This document shows positions 56,064-64,000 of a DNA stretch of 64,000 bases, one piece after another. A model generated the notes under the pieces. That model was not told the origin of the DNA and did no database searches. It saw only the letters and a program-made list of their open reading frames with translations. The DNA is from Acetobacter orleanensis (GTDB lineage Bacteria > Pseudomonadota > Alphaproteobacteria > Acetobacterales > Acetobacteraceae): assembly GCF_001581005.1 (NCBI RefSeq), contig NZ_LHZV01000054.1:1-64000 (forward strand), given 5' to 3'. Numbering within the stretch: position 1 is the stretch's first letter; each line of letters begins with the position of its first letter. Made by a program: the position numbers and the translations under genes.

Positions 56064-56959
56064 CTGCTGCGGACTCTACGCCCCCCGAGTGTGTGCCAAG
56101 CCCTCACGCGGCTCGCACGTCTCATCCCGCCGCGTCCGACCTGCGGCGCGGCGCGGATAGCATCTGCCTGAAAGAGGTCACACTGGCGCGTGGTGGCCGC
56201 ATTGTGTTGAGTGAAATCAGTCTGGCTATCCCGCAAGGCAGTTTTGTTGGCGTTCTGGGGGCTAATGGTGCGGGGAAAACCACGCTGTTTCATGCCCTGC
56301 TCGGGTTGGAACCGACCATGCGGGGTAGTTTGTCCATCAATGGTCAGCCCGTACGGCGTGGGAACCGTTCCGTGGGATACATGCCGCAAATGCGCAAGCT
56401 GACGGGTGGTCAGTTTACGGGCTGGAGCATGGTGGCTTCCGCCTTGCACGGGCAACGCTGGGGATTGCCGTGGTATGGCCGCGCGGCGCGTGCGGCGGTG
56501 GAGGCCGCGTTGGCAGCGGTCGATGCGCAAAGTCTGGCGCACAGGCCAGTAGGAACTTTGTCCGGCGGAGAACGCCAGCGCTTGCTTCTGGCGCAGACGT
56601 TGCTGGATAACCCCTCCGTTCTGCTATTGGATGAACCGCTGGCCAGTCTGGACCCGGCCCGCATGCGCGAGACGGTGGCGCGGATTCATGCCCTTGCACG
56701 GGCTCGCGGCATGACGGTGCTGATGTCCGCGCATGACATCAATCCTCTGCTCGGTCTGATGGACCATGTGCTGTATCTGGCGCGGGGCAGGGCGTTGCTC
56801 GGCACGGTGGAGCAGGTGATTACCACCGAGGCGCTCACTGCTCTGTATGGCGCGCCGGTTGATGTGGTGCGGGCTGGAGGGCGCGTGTTCGTAGTGGCGG
56901 AAGGCGGCGGGTCCGTCTTGCAGGAGCATGACTGCGGAGGGTGTGGCGTGCATGCTTGA
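56060..56959 (+). CDS. znuC: Zinc ABC transporter ATPase
   Basis: A 299-residue ATPase. Walker A is GANGAGKTT, the signature is LSGGERQRLLLAQ and Walker B is VLLLDEPLASLDP. The N-terminus has a Pro/His-containing extension before the ATPase core. It overlaps znuA (ATGA) and, at its 3' end, the start of znuB. ZnuC energises zinc import through ZnuB. Confidence 0.93.
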   Translation: MTAADSTPPECVPSPHAARTSHPAASDLRRGADSICLKEVTLARGGRIVLSEISLAIPQGSFVGVLGANGAGKTTLFHALLGLEPTMRGSLSINGQPVRRGNRSVGYMPQMRKLTGGQFTGWSMVASALHGQRWGLPWYGRAARAAVEAALAAVDAQSLAHRPVGTLSGGERQRLLLAQTLLDNPSVLLLDEPLASLDPARMRETVARIHALARARGMTVLMSAHDINPLLGLMDHVLYLARGRALLGTVEQVITTEALTALYGAPVDVVRAGGRVFVVAEGGGSVLQEHDCGGCGVHA

Positions 56960-57743
56960 GTATGACTTTATGCGCACGGCGTTTTTGGCCGCGCTGCTGG
57001 TAGCTCTCGTGTGTGGGCCGGTCGGCTGGTTTCTGGTGCTACGCGGGCAGACTTTTGCCAGCCACGCGCTGTCTCATGTGGGGTTTGCGGGGGCCACAGG
57101 GGCGCTCATGCTCGGGTTGTCTCCTTTTACCGGGCTGGCTGGCGGCGCGCTGGTTGCGGGCATGGTGATGGGGCTGGCGGGAGACCGAGTGGCCGGGCGG
57201 GATGTGATGATCGGCCTTGTGCTATCCGTCGCCATGGGTGTGGGTGCATTGTTCCTGCACCTGCTTACACGGTCGGCCAGCGCGGCGACGGCTCTTCTGT
57301 TCGGGGATATTTTAGGCATCAGCCCCGGTATGCTGGGCTGGCTAGCGCTGTTGTCCCTAGGGTGTCTGGTGGGGTTGGGCCTTATGGCGCGGCCGTTGCT
57401 GTTTGCCACGCTTCAGCCGGAAATGGCGGAGGCCAAAGGTGCGCGCCTTCGGGTGCTGGACGTGCTTTTTCTGGGGCTTGTGGCTCTTGCTACAGCGGAA
57501 TGTGCGCAGATAACCGGGGTTTTGCTGGTGTTCACCCTGATGGTGGCTCCCGCAGCGACGGTGCTGCGGCTGAGCCTTCCCCCTCTGGTCGGGCTTGCCG
57601 CCGCTGCCGGGCTTGCGCTGGCGGAAGCGTGGGGCGGGCTTACTTTGTCATGGTATACAGATTGCCCGACGTCCTTCTGGATTGCCCTTCTGGGCGGCGC
57701 GGGCTTTTTACTGGTCGGGTTGGCGCAGCGAATACGGGCCTAA
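56952..57743 (+). CDS. znuB: Zinc ABC transporter permease
   Basis: A 263-residue permease of the ABC-3 family, with about eight membrane helices. Characteristic are VLRGQTFASHALSHVGFAGATG and ITGVLLVFTLMVAPAATVLRL. Start chosen at 56952 (MLEYDFMRTAF), overlapping the znuC end by 8 bp; another in-frame start at 56928 would overlap it by 32 bp. The last gene of the znuACB operon. Confidence 0.92.
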   Translation: MLEYDFMRTAFLAALLVALVCGPVGWFLVLRGQTFASHALSHVGFAGATGALMLGLSPFTGLAGGALVAGMVMGLAGDRVAGRDVMIGLVLSVAMGVGALFLHLLTRSASAATALLFGDILGISPGMLGWLALLSLGCLVGLGLMARPLLFATLQPEMAEAKGARLRVLDVLFLGLVALATAECAQITGVLLVFTLMVAPAATVLRLSLPPLVGLAAAAGLALAEAWGGLTLSWYTDCPTSFWIALLGGAGFLLVGLAQRIRA

Positions 57744-57774
57744 AAAACCGTTGCCTGCTTAAAAAGCTGTCGGT

Positions 57775-57909
57775 TTATTGGGGCAGAGACCAGTCCAGCC
57801 AGCCCCACAGTGCAATAAATAGCGCCAGACAGACATGAATGATAATCAGACCGCGCATGGTAATAACCGGCACGTCATCCTCATGTTCCATTTTAGGGCG
57901 AGGGGCCAT
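57775..57909 (-). CDS. Small membrane protein, 44 residues
   Basis: Translated from an ATG at 57909, with the stop at 57775-57777. An acidic/basic head (MAPRPKMEHEDDVPVITM) is followed by one strongly hydrophobic helix (RGLIIIHVCLALFIALW) and a short Trp-rich tail GWLDWSLPQ. It starts 19 bp after the flavin reductase stop on the same strand and is likely cotranscribed with it. No family is recognised. Short length, single helix and close spacing suggest a real but unannotated membrane peptide. Confidence 0.6.
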   Translation of the reverse strand: MAPRPKMEHEDDVPVITMRGLIIIHVCLALFIALWGWLDWSLPQ

Positions 57910-57928
57910 GGTTCAGGGTCCTGTCAGA

Positions 57929-58423
57929 TTAAGGGGCCGTATGCGGCAGCGCATGATAGGCACGGTTGAAATAGACAAGCCCACCCGCCGTTTCATGGAT
58001 GCGCAGGGCTTCAACCACGCCAAATAGCACACTATGCGTGCCGACTTCTACAATCTGGCTAATCCGGCAGTCAAACGTGGCAACTGCCTCTTCCAGAACC
58101 GGGGCTCCGGTGGCCAGTGTTGTCCAGTGGCCCACGGCAAAGCGGTCCGTCATGCTGTTGGGGCTGGCAAAATGGTTGGAGAGCGTCTGCTGGCTGGCGG
58201 AGAGCACATTCACACAGAGCGGGCCACCCATCACAAAAGCCTCCCGCGCACGGCTGGCGCGGTTCAGGCAAACCAGTAGGGTCGGCGGGGTGTCAGTCAC
58301 GGAGCAAACGGCGGAGGCCGTAAACCCCACGGGGTCTTCCCGCGTTCCTGTGGTCACAATATTAACAGCAGCACCAAGTCTGGCCATGGCATTGCGGAAG
58401 GTACTGGTTTCCAGCGCCAACAT
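57929..58423 (-). CDS. Flavin reductase-domain protein (HpaC-like)
   Basis: A 164-residue FMN-binding split-barrel protein that reduces flavin with NAD(P)H. The domain has MARLGAAVNIVTTGTREDPVGFTASAVCSVTDTPPTLLVCLN, taken in parts, and a C-terminal HSVLFGVVEALRI. Start at 58423 was chosen because AAGGAG stands 9 bp upstream; an earlier start at 58465 lacks a site. The divergent 3-hydroxyisobutyryl-CoA hydrolase-like gene starts 60 bp away. A partner monooxygenase is not in this window. Confidence 0.87.
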   Translation of the reverse strand: MLALETSTFRNAMARLGAAVNIVTTGTREDPVGFTASAVCSVTDTPPTLLVCLNRASRAREAFVMGGPLCVNVLSASQQTLSNHFASPNSMTDRFAVGHWTTLATGAPVLEEAVATFDCRISQIVEVGTHSVLFGVVEALRIHETAGGLVYFNRAYHALPHTAP

Positions 58424-58483
58424 CTGCTCTCCTTCATCATCTTCCAGACGCAGTGTTTTGTGCATGAATATAAGAGGAAAGCA

Positions 58484-59506
58484 ATGATTGAAGCCGCCCT
58501 TTCCGGCACCCCGACTGTTAAAGTAGAGCGTATGGGGCCGGTAGGCCGCATACGGCTGGATCGCCCCGCCAAACTGAACGCTGTGGATCTGGAAATGGCG
58601 GAAGGCATAGCGCGTGTGCTTGAGGTCTGGCGGCATGATCCGGAGGTCACTCTCGTTCTGCTGGACAGTACAAGCCCACGCGCGTTCTGCTCTGGGGGAG
58701 ACCTTCGCGCTTTGAGTGATCTGGTCCGTGCGGAGGGGCCGGAAGCCGGGGTGGAAAAAATTACGCGAGTGTATCGCGTCATGCGGCAGATTGCGGCGTA
58801 TTCCAAACCGATTATCTCGCTGCTGGATGGCATAGCCATGGGCGGCGGCATCGGGTTGGGCGGCCATGTGCCCTACCGCGTGGTGACGGAACGCTCCGTG
58901 CTGGCCATGCCGGAAACCAGTATTGGTATTACCCCGGATGCAGGTGGGTCATGGATTCTCTCCCGCATGCCGGGTCTTTCTGGTTTGCGGCTGGCGCTGC
59001 TGGGGGAACGGATGGATGGTGTGCAGGCTGTGCAGAACGGCTTTGCGGATTATCTGATTGCTTCAGAAAACCTGCCAGACCTTATTCCACAGCTTGCCAC
59101 CAAGCCGGTCAAATCCGTGCTGGAACATTATGCCCGGCCGGTGCCATCTGCTGCGGAGCATGCGCTTGAGGGCTGCTATTCAGCGCCTGATCTGGTGCAG
59201 GTTCTGCGCAATATGGACGCCAACGGAAGTGGGGCCGCTATGCAGGATAAAGCCGCACTCTCCCGCCTGTGTCCGTTTTCTCTTCAGGTCACATGGGCGG
59301 CATGGCACCGGGCGCGCGCATTGGCCTCTCTGGATGAGGCTTTTGTGCAGGAAACCACGCTTGTGGCCCATATGATGCATCGTGCGGATTTTGTGGAAGG
59401 TGTCCGTGCAAAGCTGATTGACAAGGACAACGCCCCCCAGTGGCAGCCTGCAACACTGGAGGCCGTTGATCCTGAAGAGGTGAATCGCTGCTTTCAGGCG
59501 TTATGA
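58484..59506 (+). CDS. 3-hydroxyisobutyryl-CoA hydrolase-like protein
   Basis: A 340-residue crotonase-fold protein. IRLDRPAKLNAVDLEMAEGIARVL opens the fold and FCSGGDLRAL forms the oxyanion hole. DGIAMGGGIGLGGHVPYRV and LAMPETSIGITPDAGGSW match the hydrolase rather than the shorter enoyl-CoA hydratase. A long C-terminal part with PFSLQVTWAAWHRARAL and VEGVRAKLIDKDNAPQW is characteristic of HIBCH, which acts in valine breakdown. Start at 58484 is preceded by AGAGGAAA. It overlaps the convergent MFS gene by 13 bp. Confidence 0.88.
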   Translation: MIEAALSGTPTVKVERMGPVGRIRLDRPAKLNAVDLEMAEGIARVLEVWRHDPEVTLVLLDSTSPRAFCSGGDLRALSDLVRAEGPEAGVEKITRVYRVMRQIAAYSKPIISLLDGIAMGGGIGLGGHVPYRVVTERSVLAMPETSIGITPDAGGSWILSRMPGLSGLRLALLGERMDGVQAVQNGFADYLIASENLPDLIPQLATKPVKSVLEHYARPVPSAAEHALEGCYSAPDLVQVLRNMDANGSGAAMQDKAALSRLCPFSLQVTWAAWHRARALASLDEAFVQETTLVAHMMHRADFVEGVRAKLIDKDNAPQWQPATLEAVDPEEVNRCFQAL

Positions 59507-60657
59507 GGTTTGAGCGCCAGAAGCAGGCACACGACTCCGGCCCCCAGCATGGCGCAGAGGCTCCCTAGCAGGAACACCTCGGCGTAGCCTGTGCGGTCAG
59601 CCAGAAACCCGGCCAGTGGCCCGGTAGTGGCATAAGCCAGATCCTGAAAGGCGGAATATCCGCCTAAAGCCGTGCTGCGCATGGGGGCGGGCACCCTATG
59701 CACCACTTCTACCCCAAGCGAGGGATAGACCATGGAGCACCCAGCGCCGGTCAGAAACGCCCCGACCAACGCTATTTCCGGGGTGTGGGCGCTCCAGATC
59801 AGCGCCAGCCCGCAGGCTTCCAGCAACAGGGAGGGCAAGGCGACCTTAAGCCCGCCAATCCGGTCTGGCAGATGCCCGCATAGCATCCGCATGCCCACAA
59901 AGGCCGCGCCAAAGCAGGTCAGTCCCCATCCGGCATAGGGCCATCCAGCTTGCAAAAACCGCAGGGAAAGGAAAGCACCCAGAGATGCAAAGCCCACACC
60001 CTGCAAGGCCACGGCCAGACCCGGTCCGCGGATTTTGTTCAGAATAGACCAGAACGGCTCCCGGTGGCCTATATGGAGCGGCGCACCGGGCACGGTGCTG
60101 ATGAGCAGCAGTCCGGCCAGAGGCAAGGCCGCGCTCAGCAGCATTAACGCTGCAAAGCCAAAATGCTGATACATAATCAGCCCCACAGGCCCACCGACGG
60201 CAAACGCGCCGTACATGGCAGCACCTGTCCACGCCATCACTTTACCGGCCTTTGGTTGCCCGGCGAGTGCAATGCTCCAGCCCATCATGCCCACAATGCA
60301 CAGGCTTTCACCCAAGCCCAGCAGCAGGCGTCCAGCAATCAGCACCCCATAGTGTCCGGCAGATGGAAGGGCAGGGAGGGTGGAGAACAGGCACAGCCCG
60401 CATGCCAGCGCATATAGTACCAACCCGCGCCGCATGCAGCGGTGGCCGCCCGTGGCATCGGCAATCTGCCCAGCATAATTACGGGTAAAAATTGTGGAGA
60501 GAAAGGGAATCCCCACAGCCAGACCAGCCAGCACGTTGTTAAAGCCCGGCCAGGATAGGACGAACACCGGCACGGCTGTCAGAGACAAAGCCACGCTGAG
60601 ATAGGAGAGGAAAAGCGCCAGAGTCAGTCTGGGCAGGAAAGTCGGAGTGGTTTTCAT
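59494..60657 (-). CDS. MFS transporter (sugar/drug efflux type)
   Basis: A 387-residue twelve-helix transporter of the major facilitator superfamily. The cytoplasmic loop after helix 2 carries RNYAGQIADATGGHRCMRRG, a relative of the MFS motif, and helix 4 starts AGRLLLGLGESLCIVG. Overall resemblance is to the arabinose-efflux/YhhS-like group. Start set at 60657 (MKTTPTFLP), as the upstream 80 residues have no membrane or family features. The substrate is not evident. Confidence 0.87.
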   Translation of the reverse strand: MKTTPTFLPRLTLALFLSYLSVALSLTAVPVFVLSWPGFNNVLAGLAVGIPFLSTIFTRNYAGQIADATGGHRCMRRGLVLYALACGLCLFSTLPALPSAGHYGVLIAGRLLLGLGESLCIVGMMGWSIALAGQPKAGKVMAWTGAAMYGAFAVGGPVGLIMYQHFGFAALMLLSAALPLAGLLLISTVPGAPLHIGHREPFWSILNKIRGPGLAVALQGVGFASLGAFLSLRFLQAGWPYAGWGLTCFGAAFVGMRMLCGHLPDRIGGLKVALPSLLLEACGLALIWSAHTPEIALVGAFLTGAGCSMVYPSLGVEVVHRVPAPMRSTALGGYSAFQDLAYATTGPLAGFLADRTGYAEVFLLGSLCAMLGAGVVCLLLALKPHNA

Positions 60658-60709
60658 GGGCGGCGCAGACCGTATAACGGTCACGGATTTATGGCCAGAG
60701 GCTTCGTTT

Positions 60710-61159
60710 TCAATTTGGGCGGTGGCGCGTGGGGATTGAGAGTGCCTGCCATACGGCATAAAGATGCGCCAGTTCCGGGCAGGGGCATCGGCCCTCATTC
60801 CGCCCGTAGCGGAGGTAATGCGCGTGGCCGGAAGGGCATTCGCCCCGTTGCACGGCAATGGCGACATCCGGGTTCTGGCGCAGATACCAGTCTTCACAGA
60901 ATGGTGGGTTTGCGCCGTCCCGCTCCTCCCAATAGCCGCAGGTTACGTAATGTTCCTTGGCGGATGGCACCTGTCCGGCCCGGATGGCATCCGCGACATC
61001 GGGATTGGTGCGCAGATATGTCTCTTCATGAAAAGGCTGATGCCGCAGGTAGTTTTCAATCAGAAAAACCAGCAGAGAGCGCGGTACACTTACAGTCGGC
61101 TCTCTGCGCTGTGCGGGGCAGAAACCAAGGCTGCTGGCCAGAAAGGACGACGGAATCAT
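60710..61159 (-). CDS. Small NPDV-repeat protein
   Basis: A 149-residue protein with two copies of a repeat of about 38 residues. The first reads YLRTNPDVADAIRAGQVPS then HYVTCGYWEERDG. The second reads YLRQNPDVAIAVQRGECPS then HYLRYGRNEGR. The pattern Y-L-R-x-N-P-D-V ... H-Y ... G is often found next to glycosyltransferase or exopolysaccharide genes. Start at 61159 is preceded by GGAGAG. It is divergent from a GT61 gene, with about 160 bp between the starts. Confidence 0.75.
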   Translation of the reverse strand: MIPSSFLASSLGFCPAQRREPTVSVPRSLLVFLIENYLRHQPFHEETYLRTNPDVADAIRAGQVPSAKEHYVTCGYWEERDGANPPFCEDWYLRQNPDVAIAVQRGECPSGHAHYLRYGRNEGRCPCPELAHLYAVWQALSIPTRHRPN

Positions 61160-61322
61160 GTATCTCTCCACAAATCCAAATATGAATTTTTCCTTAACGT
61201 GTAACGGTGGGTCGGGCCTTTCAAGGCATAGAGTTCTAAAAAGGATGAAAGACACCGCGCTACAGGCTGTTGCGCAAACCGGCTGAAACCCGCATCACAG
61301 TTTTGTTGTCAAAGGGGGAGAG

Positions 61323-62399
61323 ATGGACACGGTGGATATCCAGAACCTGCACAGAGTGCTTGTGGCGGACGTTCCTTCTCCGGCGTTCCAGCTTGCGCCC
61401 CCGCGTGTGCTCAACCCGTCTCACATTCCCCCGCATATTCTGGATGCCATGCGGCCGGGTTGGTTTACGGGCGCTTATCCTGCCGGGTCTGTCCGGGTGA
61501 CAAAACTGTTTGATGTATACGTCACGATGGAAGGATTGGTGTTCACACAGGATAAAAAGCTGGTGCAGCAAAGCATTGCCCAGCATACGCCAGAAGAATG
61601 TGCGCAAGGGCTGGCGCAGATTAGGGAGGCGGAGCAGACGCAGACTGTAAAAGTCGTCGGGCCTTCATCCCTGCTTCTGCGCAAACGGGGCGAGCAGAAT
61701 TACGGGCACTGGATGGTTGAGCTTCTGCCAAAACTCTGGCTGGCGGAGGAGCATCTGCCACTCTGCTCTCTGGTCGTGCCGCGTGTGAGTGGCAATTTTG
61801 CCCGTGTGGTGCGCGACAGCGTGGCCTTCAGCACCGCTTTTCTACCGCTCTTTCATGACATGGGCCTACAGGACGTCGCTTTTTTTAAGGAATTGGTGGT
61901 GGTCGATGGCCTGACCAATCACGGCGTCTATATGTCCCCGCTGGTGTTCTCCCGCACGCAGAACATGGTGGACCGGGTGCCGGGGGCACAACTCTGCAAA
62001 CTGTACCTGACCCGCAGAAACCGGGGCAGAACTGTCAGGGATGAAGAAAGCCTGATGGCGTTTCTGCAAGAACAAGGTTTCCTGTGTGTGGACCCGGCGG
62101 AACTGACACTGCTTGAACAGATCCGGCTTTTTAAACATGCCGAGTGTGTGGTGGGGGTTATGGGGGCCGCCATGACCAACATCATGTTCTGCCGCAAGGG
62201 TACGCGGGTTATCAATCTGGCCCCCGGTACTATGCCGGATACGTTTTTCTACTTCATCGCCGGTCTGCGTGAACTGGACTATTACGAAATCCGGGGAAAA
62301 ATGTGCACGGAAAGCGAAAGCTGGGATGCCCCGTTCGAGATTGAACACGACCATCTGGCGCATGTTCTGGAGGTTGCCTTTTCCGGCGTAGGGCTCTGA
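61323..62399 (+). CDS. GT61-family glycosyltransferase (second of two)
   Basis: A 358-residue DUF563/GT61 protein. It carries KRGEQNYGHWMVELLPKLWLAEEH, then LYLTRRNRGRTVRDEESLMAF and the late VGVMGAAMTNIMFCRKGTRVINL. It matches the layout of the GT61 gene at 27881-29041, although sequence identity appears low outside the motifs. The gene lies next to the NPDV-repeat protein. The acceptor is unknown. Confidence 0.85.
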   Translation: MDTVDIQNLHRVLVADVPSPAFQLAPPRVLNPSHIPPHILDAMRPGWFTGAYPAGSVRVTKLFDVYVTMEGLVFTQDKKLVQQSIAQHTPEECAQGLAQIREAEQTQTVKVVGPSSLLLRKRGEQNYGHWMVELLPKLWLAEEHLPLCSLVVPRVSGNFARVVRDSVAFSTAFLPLFHDMGLQDVAFFKELVVVDGLTNHGVYMSPLVFSRTQNMVDRVPGAQLCKLYLTRRNRGRTVRDEESLMAFLQEQGFLCVDPAELTLLEQIRLFKHAECVVGVMGAAMTNIMFCRKGTRVINLAPGTMPDTFFYFIAGLRELDYYEIRGKMCTESESWDAPFEIEHDHLAHVLEVAFSGVGL

Positions 62400-62414
62400 A
62401 CCGGAAAAGGCGCT

Positions 62415-64000
62415 TTATCCAAAGACCACATGCCGCTGTGGCACCATGGCGGAAACGGGGGCGTTTGCTCCGGGCATGTCTGCTGCCAGTTGTAGCGGGC
62501 CGTGGCGATCAAAAAAGCCCGGAACGGAACGGATGATATAGGCGGCCTGATCAAGGCAGGATACCACGCGGTCCCGCGCCAGCGCGGTTTCAGCATGGTC
62601 AGAAATAGTGCTGACTTTCTGTGCCGCGAGGCTCAGGCTGGCAGCGGTTTGCAGGGGGGCGCGATGCAGGTGGCGGAAGGCCCTTAGCGCTTCTTCCAGC
62701 AGGGCATGGGTCTGACCGTCGGGCAGCGTGTGCGCCGCGTTCCAGCGGAGGCGTAAAATCAAGCGGCCAAGAGAGAGGGCGGCAAAGGCGGCATCCGTAT
62801 AGCCTCTGCGGTCCACATCATCTGTCAGAAAAGAAAAGCGCATCATCATGCGTGAGATTTTCTGAATCTGGAATCCTTCCCACGCGACCCAGATAATTTT
62901 TCTGTTCTGCGGTGCAAGGGCTAGCCGCTGCACGCTGCGGGTGAGGGAAGAGACCAGCCGTGCAGCATCCAGCCTGTGGTCCGCAGGCAGAATAACCCGG
63001 AATACCAGCACCAGCAGAACACAGGCGGCTGCCATGGTTAGCCAGTTGTTTGTCAATGTTAAGTCGTCATAAGTAATCGGGTTGTTTACGGCCAGCATCA
63101 TAGTGAAGAATACTGCATAGCCAAACGCGCCGATGCTGTAACGGGGGTGGAATTGCAACCACACGCCGGGCAGCAGAAACAGGCAGATGGTCAGCCATAA
63201 AAGCGGGTAGCCATCAATGCGCGGCAGGCCCAGCATGTGGCACAAAAAACTGGCCGGAATGGCAAGTGCTGTCCCAAACGCCATCAACGGACTGGTTTTT
63301 GCCGCGGAAGGCGTGGTGGACAGCAAGCTGGAAGCTGCGACGACAAACAGCATCAGCATCGGCCCGGTGCTCCAGTGCAGCACGTACCACATCATTCCGG
63401 CCAGTAGCGCGATAAACATGCCGCGTGCGCCGTTACGCAGCGCCATGGGCCATTCCAGATACGGGCGCAGCGGCATACGGGCGCGGACTGGGCGGCGAAT
63501 GGTCAGGTCATGCAAGGCCTGATCCAGTTGTGTCAGAACATCCCGCGTATTGTCTAAAGAGGCCAGAACCGTAGGAGAAAGTGTTTCCTGTTCCATTTGG
63601 TTCAATCTGAACAATGTCGTGCGGATGCAGGCGGAAACGGGCTGCGGGTTGTCCTGCCAGTCCGGCTGTTCTGTCAGGTCCAGAATGTGCTCCAGCGTGG
63701 CGGCCATTTCCTGATGCACCGCACAGGAGGCTCCATTGGCCAGAGAAAGGTTCAGCCAGTAGGGGTGGTAAGTCACAATCAGCCCGGTTAAGCGGCTCAG
63801 GCCAGTGCGTAGGCGGTTCGCGCGGGCCTGCATGTCCCGGTCATCCGCAGCGGCATATTCAATGGCAGGGTCAAGGGAGGCCATGCGGGCCAACAGGCGG
63901 CTTCGGCTGTCATATAAAGGCTGTGGTAATGCGCGGAAATCCGGGGTGGGGGTGGCTATTTCCAGCCGCTCTATCTGCTCGGCTGCGTGTTCCGTGGCAT
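62415..64000 (-). CDS. FUSC-type exporter, C-terminal part
   Basis: The visible 528 residues run off the right edge: the frame stays open to 64000, so the start is missing. A C-terminal set of about six helices (ARGMFIALLAGMMWYVLHWS and onwards) and a cytoplasmic part with RRGYTDAAFAALSLGRLILRLRWN fit the fusaric-acid-resistance/AaeB family. These usually have two membrane blocks; only the second is in view. It probably exports aromatic acids. It is convergent with the GT61 gene, 15 bp apart. Confidence 0.85.
   Translation of the reverse strand, partial: ATEHAAEQIERLEIATPTPDFRALPQPLYDSRSRLLARMASLDPAIEYAAADDRDMQARANRLRTGLSRLTGLIVTYHPYWLNLSLANGASCAVHQEMAATLEHILDLTEQPDWQDNPQPVSACIRTTLFRLNQMEQETLSPTVLASLDNTRDVLTQLDQALHDLTIRRPVRARMPLRPYLEWPMALRNGARGMFIALLAGMMWYVLHWSTGPMLMLFVVAASSLLSTTPSAAKTSPLMAFGTALAIPASFLCHMLGLPRIDGYPLLWLTICLFLLPGVWLQFHPRYSIGAFGYAVFFTMMLAVNNPITYDDLTLTNNWLTMAAACVLLVLVFRVILPADHRLDAARLVSSLTRSVQRLALAPQNRKIIWVAWEGFQIQKISRMMMRFSFLTDDVDRRGYTDAAFAALSLGRLILRLRWNAAHTLPDGQTHALLEEALRAFRHLHRAPLQTAASLSLAAQKVSTISDHAETALARDRVVSCLDQAAYIIRSVPGFFDRHGPLQLAADMPGANAPVSAMVPQRHVVFG

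Noticed and set aside
57011-57838. Second plus-strand frame overlapping znuB
   Set aside because: Cys/Gly/Arg-rich shadow frame within a clear permease gene.

Overview
This window comes from an acetic acid bacterium, most likely Acetobacter or a close relative (Acetobacteraceae). That is inferred from protein character, moderately high GC, and gene content: a quinone- or cytochrome-linked D-lactate dehydrogenase, an L-lactate permease, TonB receptors, and IS5- and IS630-type debris of the kind common in these genomes. Species cannot be fixed by eye.

Left end (1-7256): a Mu-like transposable element. It carries, all on the plus strand, a MuA-type DDE transposase, a MuB-type ATPase, a small ORF, a GemA/gp16-like protein, two Mor/C-like activators in tandem, a short Mu I-type protease, a Mu T-type major head protein and two small unknown genes. 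No portal, terminase, tail or lysis gene follows before host genes resume, so this is either a deletion relic or a minimal capsid-encoding element. A three-fold heptamer repeated once per helical turn sits just upstream of the first Mor-like gene.

7257-31281: a host housekeeping and transport region. It holds a D-lactate dehydrogenase; an oligopeptide ABC operon in the order A-C-B-D-F with a plsC acyltransferase at its end; a Tat-signal aminotransferase divergent from a TonB receptor; polA with a variant Sco gene behind it; a DUF3034 outer-membrane protein whose shared upstream region with polA contains a perfect 20-bp palindrome; a ScsB/DsbD-type reductase, a GT61 glycosyltransferase and a periplasmic thioredoxin; a zf-CHCC protein; and a lipoprotein hydrolase.

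31282-42454: an exported adenosine deaminase-like enzyme; a FecI/FecR sigma/anti-sigma pair whose receptor partner has been destroyed by an IS5 remnant and an IS630 remnant, leaving only its 3' part; L-lactate permease; a lytic transglycosylase with a SPOR domain, convergent with an Ivy-type inhibitor; and a glycosyltransferase.

42455-52634: tRNA-Arg(ACG), guaA, a DUF3574 lipoprotein, a cysteine synthase-like gene, a DUF2272 lipoprotein, ybaK, mtnA, a histone H1-like Lys/Ala/Pro-rich protein and another glycosyltransferase-like gene.

52671-57743: a zinc-homeostasis locus. zur, an unknown ORF and a class 3 (zinc-site) asparaginase run one way with overlapping or near-touching genes; znuA-znuC-znuB run the other way; a Zur-box-like palindrome lies between them. 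The remainder (57775-64000) holds a 44-residue membrane protein behind a flavin reductase, a 3-hydroxyisobutyryl-CoA hydrolase-like gene, an MFS transporter, a small NPDV-repeat protein, a second GT61 enzyme, and the C-terminal part of a FUSC-type exporter that runs off the window.
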